This document shows, in pieces, positions 1-5,695 of a DNA stretch of 5,695 nt. Source of the DNA: an uncultured Archangium sp. (GTDB lineage Bacteria; Myxococcota; Myxococcia; Myxococcales; Myxococcaceae); NCBI GenBank assembly GCA_946479335.1, contig CAMLFP010000363.1, forward strand, positions 1 to 5,695, written 5' to 3'. Under the pieces are notes generated by a model. It worked only from the letters and a program-made list of their open reading frames with translations. It did not search any database and was not told the origin of the DNA. A program made the position numbers and the translations under genes. How positions within the stretch are numbered: position 1 is the first letter of the stretch; every line of letters begins with the position of its first letter.

Positions 1-30
1 ACCCGGCTGCGCGAGTACGACGGGCCGTAA
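1..30 (+). CDS. Possible C-terminal end of an upstream plus-strand gene (partial)
   Basis: Frame 1 reads nine sense codons (T R L R E Y D G P) and then TAA at 28-30. All nine codons end in G or C, as in the clear genes of this window. The 5' part lies outside the window. A stretch this short could be open by chance, so this is only a candidate. If real, the gene would run towards the carotenoid gene (625-2724, minus strand), and the repeat array would lie between two convergent genes. No function can be given. Confidence 0.3.
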   Translation, partial: TRLREYDGP

Positions 31-74
31 GCGACGGGCCGCGCGGCGCTGCAGAGTAGACGCGCCGGGGTCGG

Positions 75-624
75 GAGCACGCATCGACACGCGCGCCGTC
101 CGGTCGCCTGACGACAACGCCGCGTTCGCGCAGCGTGGAGTTGCTCAAGCGCACGCGCTGCGAGCGTGACGGCCCCGTGCCGTCGGGTTGCCTGACGCCG
201 GCGCCGCACTGCGCACCGTGGAGTTGCGCACGCCTGCGCGCCGCGGGCGTGACGGAAGCGCGTCGACCCGCGCGCCGTCGGGTCGCCTGACGCCAGCGCC
301 GCGTGGCGCACCTGAGGAGTCGCTCAAGCGTACGCGCTGCGAGCGTGACGGCCCCGTAGCGTCGGATCGCCTGATGCCGGCGTCGCGTCGCGCAGCGTGG
401 AGTTGCTCAAGCGCTCGCGCAGCGAGCGTGACGGAAGCGCATCGACATGCGCGCCGTCGGTGGCCTGACGCCTGCGCCGCGGAGTTGCTCAAGCGCGCGC
501 GCCGCGAGCGTGACGAAAGCGAATCGACCAGTGAGCTCGCCTGACACCAGCGCCGCGTCGCGCACCCGTGGAACTGCTCAAGCGCGAGCGCCGCGCGCGT
601 GACGACGAAGCACTCCGTCGTGCG
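75..624. repeat. Array of degenerate tandem repeats, about 82-96 bp per unit
   Basis: A recurring block starts with GTGGAGTTGCTCAAGCG, is followed within about 20 bases by GCGAGCGTGACGG, and later has CGTCGGGTCGCCTGACGCC. Units begin near 135, 218, 314, 397, 479 and 568, preceded by a partial unit at about 75-134. Full-unit lengths are 83, 96, 83, 82 and 89 bp. The last copy is cut off where the coding region of the minus-strand carotenoid gene begins at 625. Lengths are not multiples of three and copies fall in different frames, so this is not a repeat protein even though open frames run through it. Two short hairpins recur in most copies, one just after the start block (for example 412-428, perfect 7-bp arms around a 3-base loop) and one at CGTCGGG/CCTGACG. 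It may be an intergenic structured repeat family, a decayed mobile or REP-like element, or a transcript-end structure. I see no gene or other signal in 31-624. Confidence 0.8.
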
Positions 625-2724
625 TCACCGCGCGAGCAGCCCGCGCCTCGGCACCGACCACACCGGAAAAGTCCGCACGCCGGCGTTCCGGCACAGCACG
701 TTCGCCGCCATCACGCCGGAGGTGTGCGCGCCCTCCATCAACATCGAGGGGAACGGCAGCGCCACCCAGTCGCCGGCCAACACCAGGCCGGTCGTCGTCG
801 TCTCGACCGACGGCCGGTGCTTCGCGAGCCCGAGGTGGAACGCAGTGAAGTCGTCGCGCAGCTGCAGGTGCCGCGAGGTGATGGACGACGCATCGAAGTG
901 CGGCACGTACCGCTTGAACTCCTCTTCCAGCACGCGCGTCACGTCGGCGTCCGCCAGGTCGTCAGGCAGCGCGTAGCTGTGGAGCTCCAGCACCTCGTCG
1001 CTCACGGGACAGAACGCGTCCAACGCGCGCACGCGCTCGGTCGCGACGAAGGCCGGCAGCTTCTCGCCACCGAGCGGCTTGCTCAGCCACAACCGCAGCA
1101 CCGCGTAGCGTTGCCCGGCCGTCAGCGCGTCGAAGCGGCCCGGCAGCAGCGCCTTGGCGGCGGTGACGTTGGCCGCCAGCACCACCGCGTCGAACTGCTC
1201 ACCGTCGACCGCGAAGCCGCCCTCCACCTGCAGCGACTTCACCGCGGTGCCCACGCGCAGCGTGACGCCCTGTGCCCGGAGCCGCGCCGCGAGCGGCCCC
1301 ATCACCGCTTCTTCCGCCGTCGAGGTGAGGCGGTCGAAGGCGAGGCCGCGGTCGTGGCTCAGGTAATAGAAGTGGAAGCTCTTCACCAACTCCGACATCG
1401 AGAGCCGGTCTTCGTGCGCGAAGAACGCGCGGGCGAAGGCGGTGAAGATGACCATCAACGACTTGGGGATCCGCGCCTTGCGCGCGTACTCGGCGAAGCT
1501 CACCTCATCGAGCTGCGCGGGGATCTTCTGCGCATCCCACTCCAGGAAGCGCTGCAGCGCCTGCCCCGTCGTCGGGTTCGCCACGTCCACCAGGCGGAAC
1601 AGCCCCTTCCCGTACAGCGCGAGGAGGTTCAGCAGCGGCGTGTTCTCCACCTCCTGAAACGAGTACCGCCGCCCGTCGGCGCCGATGACCAGGTAGTCCT
1701 CGACCGGCTCCAGCGCCTTCGACAAGCCCGTCTCCTCGAGCCAGTGGTTGAAGTTGTAATAGTGGTGGAAGAACGCGTGGAAGCCGTGCTCGATATCGCG
1801 CGACTGGCCGTCGACCTCCTCCTTCCACGACGAGAGCTTCCCGCCGAGGTACGCGTTCTTCTCGAAGACCGTCACCGCGAAGCCGCGCCGAGACAGCAGC
1901 TCCGCCGCGGTCAACCCGGCCAGCCCACCGCCGATGACCGCCACGCGCGAAGGAGACGACACGCGCTCGGGCTTCGACGCGTCGGGCACCTCCACCGCGT
2001 GCCGGTAGCCGCCGAAGCGCTTCTCAATCAGCCACGTGAAGAGCGACGGCGCGAAGCGTCTCGCGCGGTTCGACTGGTAGATGCTGGCCGCCAACATGCC
2101 CAGCGCGACGCCGAAGCCGTAGTCCTCGATGGGAATGGTGAAGACGCGGAACGGCAACTGGTACGCCTCGTCGTATTGAACGATGGGGCGCCCGGTGAGG
2201 TAGCCGTTGAAGACCGTCGTCAGCGCGCCGACCGTCAGCAGGTACGCCCAGCCCTTCACCATCGTGTAGACGCGCGAGCCGTTGAGCAGGTCCCACAGGG
2301 CGGAGAAACCGACGCTCCACACCGAGAACGCGGAGTACTCGCGGCCCGTCGACCACGCCCACGCGCCGAGCACCGCCGTCACGCCCATCACCGCCCACGG
2401 CGCGAATGCCAGCCACGCCACCGGGCGCGCGCGCTTCGCGGCGAAGGCCAGCTCCCAGGTGAAGATGCACGCCAGCGGCACCACACAGAAGAAGAGGTAC
2501 TCCTCGAGGGGCAAACCGAAGACGCGCACCGGCAGCACGTACGCGGGGTTGAACCACCAGTGCCGGCCGACGACCTGCGCGTCCCACACGATGAACGGGA
2601 GCGACGCCGCGATGGTGGCCTTGAGGCCCGGCCGCAACCCGCCTTGGAACCACTGCGGCCGCAGCAGCCCGACCAGCACGAGGGGCGCGAGCATCACCAG
2701 GTCGACCAGCAGGTACTCGTACAT
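625..2724 (-). CDS. crtYcd: Fusion: CrtYc-CrtYd lycopene cyclase + CrtU-like FAD-dependent carotenoid desaturase
   Basis: A 699-residue protein of two parts. Residues 1 to about 235 are a polytopic membrane domain with two related halves. Each half carries the acidic motif of heterodimer-type lycopene beta-cyclases, PLEEYLFF (72-79) and PIEDYGF (198-204), so both CrtYc and CrtYd are present in one chain. Residues from about 258 to 690 form a complete FAD oxidoreductase: a GGGLAG dinucleotide-binding loop (265-270), an acidic residue ending strand 2 (E288), the GFHAFF...YYN segment (314-324) typical of isorenieratene synthase CrtU and relatives, and the C-terminal LAGDWV FAD motif (649-654). 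The expected role is in the inner membrane: cyclise lycopene, then desaturate/methylate the rings towards an aromatic carotenoid. The FAD half could instead be another carotene desaturase of the ZDS/CrtU superfamily; its exact reaction is inference. The ATG at 2724 gives a normal cyclase N-terminus (MYEYLLVDLVMLAPLVL); a Shine-Dalgarno sequence is weak (AGGTG, about 12 bases upstream). Translation stops with TGA at 625-627. No phytoene synthase or CrtI lies in the window. It is divergent from hemN. Confidence 0.9.
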   Translation of the reverse strand: MYEYLLVDLVMLAPLVLVGLLRPQWFQGGLRPGLKATIAASLPFIVWDAQVVGRHWWFNPAYVLPVRVFGLPLEEYLFFCVVPLACIFTWELAFAAKRARPVAWLAFAPWAVMGVTAVLGAWAWSTGREYSAFSVWSVGFSALWDLLNGSRVYTMVKGWAYLLTVGALTTVFNGYLTGRPIVQYDEAYQLPFRVFTIPIEDYGFGVALGMLAASIYQSNRARRFAPSLFTWLIEKRFGGYRHAVEVPDASKPERVSSPSRVAVIGGGLAGLTAAELLSRRGFAVTVFEKNAYLGGKLSSWKEEVDGQSRDIEHGFHAFFHHYYNFNHWLEETGLSKALEPVEDYLVIGADGRRYSFQEVENTPLLNLLALYGKGLFRLVDVANPTTGQALQRFLEWDAQKIPAQLDEVSFAEYARKARIPKSLMVIFTAFARAFFAHEDRLSMSELVKSFHFYYLSHDRGLAFDRLTSTAEEAVMGPLAARLRAQGVTLRVGTAVKSLQVEGGFAVDGEQFDAVVLAANVTAAKALLPGRFDALTAGQRYAVLRLWLSKPLGGEKLPAFVATERVRALDAFCPVSDEVLELHSYALPDDLADADVTRVLEEEFKRYVPHFDASSITSRHLQLRDDFTAFHLGLAKHRPSVETTTTGLVLAGDWVALPFPSMLMEGAHTSGVMAANVLCRNAGVRTFPVWSVPRRGLLAR

Positions 2725-2748
2725 GGGGAGGCTTACACCTGACTCCCC
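2725..2748. promoter_or_regulatory. Inverted repeat next to the carotenoid gene start codon (candidate operator or leader hairpin)
   Basis: GGGGAG (2725-2730) and CTCCCC (2743-2748) are perfect complementary arms around a 12-base spacer, immediately upstream of the minus-strand ATG at 2724. In the transcript it would be a hairpin covering the weak ribosome binding region, so it could affect translation. It could also be a protein site. Six-bp arms in GC-rich DNA may arise by chance. Confidence 0.3.
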
Positions 2749-2753
2749 GCGAT

Positions 2754-2768
2754 GTTTCTCCTCGAAAC
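2754..2768. promoter_or_regulatory. Inverted repeat GTTTC-N5-GAAAC (candidate regulator site)
   Basis: Perfect 5-bp arms GTTTC (2754-2758) and GAAAC (2764-2768) flank TCCTC. The AT-containing arms stand out in this GC-rich region, and the site lies midway in the divergent spacer, as expected for an operator serving both sides. No known regulator's consensus is recognised. Confidence 0.3.
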
Positions 2769-2838
2769 GCCGGCGCCGTCGGTCACCGCTCTGTCACACG
2801 GCGTCGCGCGCCCTGCTTCCCGGCGCTACGCCCGCGAC

Positions 2839-4203
2839 ATGGCCCCGCTCTCTCCAGACCTGCGCGCGCGGTACGCGACGACGCCGGTGCCCCGCTACAC
2901 AAGCTACCCGTCAGCCAACCTGTGGGGGGCGCGCGACGCCGACTTCGGCCGCGCGGTGTACGCCGACGCGGGCCAGCGCGCGCTCTCGCTCTACGTGCAC
3001 GTGCCCTTCTGTCACAAGCTCTGCTTCTACTGCGGGTGCAACATGGAGGTGGTGCACCGGACGGGCATCGTCGAGCGCTACCTGGCGGCGCTGGAGCGTG
3101 AGGTGGCGATGGTGGCGGCGCTGGTGCCGCGCGGCCAGCAGGTGGTGCAGGTGCACCTGGGCGGCGGCACGCCGACCTTCCTCGACTCCGCGCAGCTCCG
3201 GCGACTGGCGGGCCTGGTGCGCGCGCACTTCGACTTCGCGCCCAACCTGGAGATGAGCCTCGAGGTGCACCCGCCGGTGACGACCTTCGAGCAGCTGCAG
3301 ACGCTGGCGGAGCTGGGCTTCAACCGGCTCTCGATGGGCGTGCAGGACTTCGACCCCGTGGTGCAGGAGCGCATCAACCGGCTGCAGCCCTTCGAGCAGA
3401 CGCGCGACCTGATGGCGGAGGCGCGGCGGCTCGGCTTCCGCAGCCTCAACGTCGACCTGATGTACGGCCTGCCGTCGCAGACGGTGGAGGGCTTCGGGCA
3501 GACGCTGGAGCTCCTGCTGGCGCTGCGCCCGGAGCGGGTGGCGGTGTTCGGCTACGCGCACATGCCGAAGCTCATCAAGCACCAGCGGGTGCTCGACGGC
3601 CCTGACCTCCCCGCGGCCGACGCGCGGCTGGCGTTGCTGGAGCTGGCGCTGAGCCGGTTGCAGGGCGCGGGCTACGTCTCCATCGGGTTGGATCACTTCG
3701 CGCTGGAGGGCGACGAGCTGGCGGTGGCGCGCGGCGACGGCACGCTGCGCCGCAACTTCATGGGCTACACCACCTGCGCGGAGAGCGACGTGTTGGCGTT
3801 CGGGCCGTCGTCCATCTCCGAGGTCCGCGGCGCCTTCGTGCAGAACGCGCGCGAGGTGCGCGACTGGGCCACCCGGGTGGAGCGCGGCGAGCTGCCGGTG
3901 GTGCGCGGCTGGGCGCCGACGCCCGACGATGACCTGCGGCGGGAGCTGATTCAGCAGCTCTTCTGCCAACTGCAGCTCGACACCGCGGCCTTCGCGCGCG
4001 CGCACGGCATCGACTTCGAGGCGACCTTCCAGCCCGAACTCGAGGCGCTGCGCACGCTGGAGGCCGACGGCCTGGTGGAGCGCGCCGGCGCGCAGCTGCG
4101 GGTGACGCCGGTGGGCCAGCTGCTGCTGCGCAACGTCGCCTCGGTGTTCGACGCGTACCTCCGCGCGCCGGCCGGGCCGCGGCACCACTCGACCGCGGTG
4201 TGA
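2839..4203 (+). CDS. hemN: Oxygen-independent coproporphyrinogen III dehydrogenase (radical SAM HemN)
   Basis: Converts coproporphyrinogen III to protoporphyrinogen IX by two oxidative decarboxylations without oxygen, in the cytoplasm, using S-adenosylmethionine and a [4Fe-4S] cluster. Numbered from the ATG at 2839 (454 residues, close to the 457 of E. coli HemN), it has PRYTSYP (18-24), YVHVPFC with Y52, the cluster motif C58-x3-C62-x2-C65 followed by C67, the SAM-binding GGGTP (108-112), GFNRLSMGVQDF (160-171), DLMYGLPSQT (206-215), GLDHFA near 283-288, and a typical C-terminal helical domain ending in LLRNVASVFDAYL. The CHKLC..CGC arrangement and PRYTSYP separate true HemN from HemW-type homologues. 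An in-frame ATG at 2752 would add 29 residues, but these have no family counterpart and would overlap the GTTTC inverted repeat, so 2839 is preferred. Neither start has a clear Shine-Dalgarno sequence. It is probably first in an operon with the desaturase. Confidence 0.95.
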   Translation: MAPLSPDLRARYATTPVPRYTSYPSANLWGARDADFGRAVYADAGQRALSLYVHVPFCHKLCFYCGCNMEVVHRTGIVERYLAALEREVAMVAALVPRGQQVVQVHLGGGTPTFLDSAQLRRLAGLVRAHFDFAPNLEMSLEVHPPVTTFEQLQTLAELGFNRLSMGVQDFDPVVQERINRLQPFEQTRDLMAEARRLGFRSLNVDLMYGLPSQTVEGFGQTLELLLALRPERVAVFGYAHMPKLIKHQRVLDGPDLPAADARLALLELALSRLQGAGYVSIGLDHFALEGDELAVARGDGTLRRNFMGYTTCAESDVLAFGPSSISEVRGAFVQNAREVRDWATRVERGELPVVRGWAPTPDDDLRRELIQQLFCQLQLDTAAFARAHGIDFEATFQPELEALRTLEADGLVERAGAQLRVTPVGQLLLRNVASVFDAYLRAPAGPRHHSTAV

Positions 4204-4228
4204 GTTCCGCGCTAGGTCGCGCCCCGCC

Positions 4229-5365
4229 GTGACCGCCGTTCCCATTCCTGTCCCTCCCCTCCTCGAGCTCGACCTCGAGGGCTTCGAGCGCGAGCTGCGC
4301 GAACTCAAAGCCGAGGTGATGGCCTCGCTCGGCCCTGAAGATCTCGCGCACCTCCAGAAACTCGAGCGCTGGGGGCGGTGGAGCACGCTGGCCGGCTACG
4401 CGACGGCGTGGACGCTGCCCAACCCGGTGACGATGGCGCTGCTGTCGACCGGCTCCATGGCGCAGTGGACGATCATCGCCCACCACGTGCTGCACAAAGG
4501 CATGGACCACGTGCCCGGCACGCCGGAGCGGCTCACGTCGAAGGGCTTCGCGCGCGGTTGGCGCCGATGGCTTGATTGGCCCGACTGGCTCGTGCCCGAC
4601 GCGTGGCACCACGAGCACAACGTGCTGCACCACGCGTACACCAACGAGCCGGCCGACCCGGATCTGGTGGAGCTCAACCTGCAGACGCTCCGCGAGTCGA
4701 AGGTGCCCAAGCTGCTCAAGCACCTCGCGGTGGCGTGGTTCTCGCTGACGTGGAAGCTGACGTACTACGCGCCGAACACGCTCCAGGTGTTGGGGCGCAA
4801 ACGCGGCCGCGCGTCAGGTGACATTCGCAGCGACGCGCGCGGCGCCGAGTCGTTGCTCGACGGCTTCGACCCGCGCAACGCCGAAGGCCGCGCGCTGTGG
4901 CTGAGCTCGATTCTGCCGTACGGGCTGGGGCGCTTCGTGGCGGTGCCGGCGTTGTTCGCGCCGCTGGGGCCCTGGGCGATGTTCTCGGTCTTCGTGAACT
5001 CGGTGGGCGCGGAGCTGCTCACCAACCTCCACACCTTCGCCATCATCACGCCCAACCACGCGGGCGACGATCTCGAGCGCTTCGCGGGCCCGCCGAAGGG
5101 GAAAGGCGAGTGGTTCGCGCGGCAGGTGCGCTCGTCGGCGAACTTCACCACCGGCGGCGACGTGAACGACTTCCTCCACGGGTTCTTGAACTACCAGATT
5201 GAGCACCACCTCTTCCCCGACCTCCCGCCGCGGCAGTACCAGCGCCTCGCGCCGCGGGTGAAGGCGCTGTGTGAGAAGTACGGCGTGCCCTACGTGCAGG
5301 AGCCGCTGTGGAAGCGCGTGCGGCAACTCTGGGGCATCGCCGTCGGCGACCGCAGCATGAAATGA
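4229..5365 (+). CDS. Membrane fatty acid desaturase (di-iron, histidine-box family)
   Basis: A 378-residue integral membrane enzyme predicted to introduce a double bond into lipid acyl chains using oxygen and a di-iron centre. Three histidine boxes are visible: HHVLH (85-89), HHEHNVLHHAYTN (127-139) and QIEHHLFP (323-330); H268 and H277 are further conserved-looking histidines. A glutamine opening the third box (QxxHH) is typical of front-end acyl-lipid desaturases, but there is no fused cytochrome b5 domain, so a separate electron donor is needed. Regiochemistry cannot be read from the sequence. Hydrophobic stretches lie around 52-84, 163-180 and 225-260. The start is GTG at 4229, 25 bp after the hemN stop. 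The next ATG (4319, residue 31) would remove a coherent acidic amphipathic segment, so GTG is preferred; an AGG at 4214-4216 is a weak, rather distant ribosome binding site. The close spacing suggests co-transcription with hemN, pairing an oxygen-independent enzyme with an oxygen-requiring one. Confidence 0.9.
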   Translation: MTAVPIPVPPLLELDLEGFERELRELKAEVMASLGPEDLAHLQKLERWGRWSTLAGYATAWTLPNPVTMALLSTGSMAQWTIIAHHVLHKGMDHVPGTPERLTSKGFARGWRRWLDWPDWLVPDAWHHEHNVLHHAYTNEPADPDLVELNLQTLRESKVPKLLKHLAVAWFSLTWKLTYYAPNTLQVLGRKRGRASGDIRSDARGAESLLDGFDPRNAEGRALWLSSILPYGLGRFVAVPALFAPLGPWAMFSVFVNSVGAELLTNLHTFAIITPNHAGDDLERFAGPPKGKGEWFARQVRSSANFTTGGDVNDFLHGFLNYQIEHHLFPDLPPRQYQRLAPRVKALCEKYGVPYVQEPLWKRVRQLWGIAVGDRSMK

Positions 5366-5401
5366 GTGAGCCGAGCGGTTGCTGGCCGCTCGGTCTCACT
5401 C
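5364..5401. terminator. Strong hairpin between convergent genes, probable bidirectional terminator
   Basis: Arms 5364-5378 and 5386-5401 pair over 15 bp (GAGTGAG-CCGAGCGG with CCGCTCGG-T-CTCACTC), with one bulged T at 5394 and a 7-base loop TTGCTGG. The left arm overlaps the desaturase stop codon (5363-5365), and the right arm ends 7 bases before the stop of the convergent minus-strand gene. There is no T-run on the plus side and only a short TTT on the minus side, so it is not a canonical intrinsic terminator. It could equally act as an RNA 3'-end stabiliser. Confidence 0.65.
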
Positions 5402-5408
5402 GCCGGAC

Positions 5409-5695
5409 TCACTGCCAGAGCCAGAACGTCGCGAACGAGCGCGAGACCCCAGGCGACACGCGGTAGTCGCCGAACGCGCCCGCGCCGTCCATGGAGAGCA
5501 CGCCCGGCGTCGTGGCCGCGGTCCTCACCAGCTGCGTGCTGGTGCCCGCGAACTCGGTGAGGAACACCTCCGTCGGCACGGCGAAGCGCATCTCGGGCAG
5601 CAGGCAGTTCGACGGCGGCCACTGCCCCTCATGGCGGAGCTGGAAGCGCTCCGTCTGCCAGTTCGCGAAGAAGCGCTGCGCGTGGGCGACGTAGC
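5409..5695 (-). CDS. C-terminal part of an unrecognised protein (5' end beyond window)
   Basis: The frame is open without a stop from the window edge to TGA at 5409-5411, giving 94 residues. It begins ...YVAHAQRFFANWQTERF and ends ...RSFATFWLWQ. Nearly every codon ends in G or C, as expected for a real gene here. The internal ATG at 5591 is not the likely start, because the good codon pattern continues upstream of it for 34 codons to the edge. The fragment is rich in aromatic residues (four W, about nine F), has a single cysteine, and shows short runs of alternating polar and hydrophobic residues that suggest beta strands. There is no recognisable motif or predicted membrane helix. I do not recognise the family. 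It converges on the desaturase gene and shares the hairpin at 5364-5401. Confidence 0.7.
   Translation of the reverse strand, partial: YVAHAQRFFANWQTERFQLRHEGQWPPSNCLLPEMRFAVPTEVFLTEFAGTSTQLVRTAATTPGVLSMDGAGAFGDYRVSPGVSRSFATFWLWQ

Larger units (their letters stand above)
2725..2838. promoter_or_regulatory. Divergent intergenic control region between the carotenoid fusion gene and hemN
   Basis: These 114 bp separate two divergent starts and must hold, or lie close to, the promoters for both directions. I see no convincing sigma-70 -35/-10 pair on either strand and no sigma-54 site, so the promoters may be of an ECF or other GC-rich type. The region contains two inverted repeats, annotated separately, and a GTCAC direct repeat at 2782 and 2793, 11 bp (one helical turn) apart. 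Promoter function is inferred from gene arrangement only. Confidence 0.5.

Noticed and set aside
188..544. Open frame through the repeat array giving LLKR..RERD-like protein repeats
   Set aside because: Repeat lengths (83, 96, 83, 82, 89) shift the frame between copies, so the periodicity is at DNA level. The opposite-strand frame (145-492) fails for the same reason.
75..624. CRISPR array
   Set aside because: Similarity extends through the whole unit, copies are degenerate, and there are no unique spacers of constant length between identical short repeats.
599..628. Hairpin (GTGACG / CGTCAC with inner ACG/CGT) at the carotenoid gene stop codon as a terminator
   Set aside because: It overlaps the stop codon, needs a bulge, has no T-run, and lies in the GC-rich repeat array where such stems are common.
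568..2742. Long plus-strand open frame (724 codons) opposite the carotenoid gene
   Set aside because: It is antisense to a protein with clear cyclase and FAD motifs, its translation is low-complexity and rich in R, H, Q and E with no domain, and it begins inside the repeat array. High GC content creates such shadow frames.
2752..2838. 29-codon N-terminal extension of HemN from the upstream ATG
   Set aside because: The extra residues have no counterpart in HemN proteins, and the start at 2839 gives the usual family length; the upstream ATG also has no ribosome binding site.
2911..4386. Long minus-strand open frame (491 codons) opposite hemN
   Set aside because: It is antisense to an unmistakable HemN and gives an R/H/Q-rich translation without motifs.
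5290..5622. Alternative minus-strand frame overlapping the desaturase end
   Set aside because: It overlaps the conserved desaturase C-terminus and the hairpin, and has a worse codon pattern than the frame ending at 5409.

Overview
The window is uniformly GC-rich, and codon third positions in the real genes are almost all G or C. Gene content (a CrtYc/CrtYd-type carotenoid cyclase, a true HemN and an acyl-lipid desaturase) and base composition would fit a myxobacterium-like member of the Myxococcota. That assignment is inference: there is no rRNA or other taxonomic marker here.

Layout. Bases 1-30 probably hold the last codons of a plus-strand gene. Bases 31-624 have no convincing gene; from about 75 they are filled by an array of degenerate tandem repeats, with copies about 82-96 bp long. 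The array abuts the 3' end of a large minus-strand gene (625-2724). That gene encodes a single 699-residue protein: a membrane CrtYc-CrtYd lycopene cyclase followed by a complete FAD-dependent carotenoid desaturase of the CrtU/ZDS type. A 114-bp divergent intergenic region with two short inverted repeats separates it from a plus-strand pair, hemN (2839-4203) and a membrane fatty acid desaturase (4229-5365). These two are 25 bp apart and probably co-transcribed. A strong 15-bp hairpin (5364-5401) overlaps the desaturase stop codon. A minus-strand gene of unknown function (5409-5695), cut by the window edge, converges on the hairpin.

How the genes may work together. The fusion protein would cyclise the ends of lycopene and then desaturate and/or methylate the rings in one polypeptide, which suggests an aromatic carotenoid such as isorenieratene. 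HemN makes protoporphyrinogen IX without oxygen, and the desaturase alters membrane acyl chains. Porphyrins are photosensitisers, carotenoids quench the singlet oxygen they generate, and unsaturated lipids are a target of that oxygen, so a shared control region is plausible but not shown by the sequence. The most unusual items are the cyclase-CrtU fusion and the structured repeat array.
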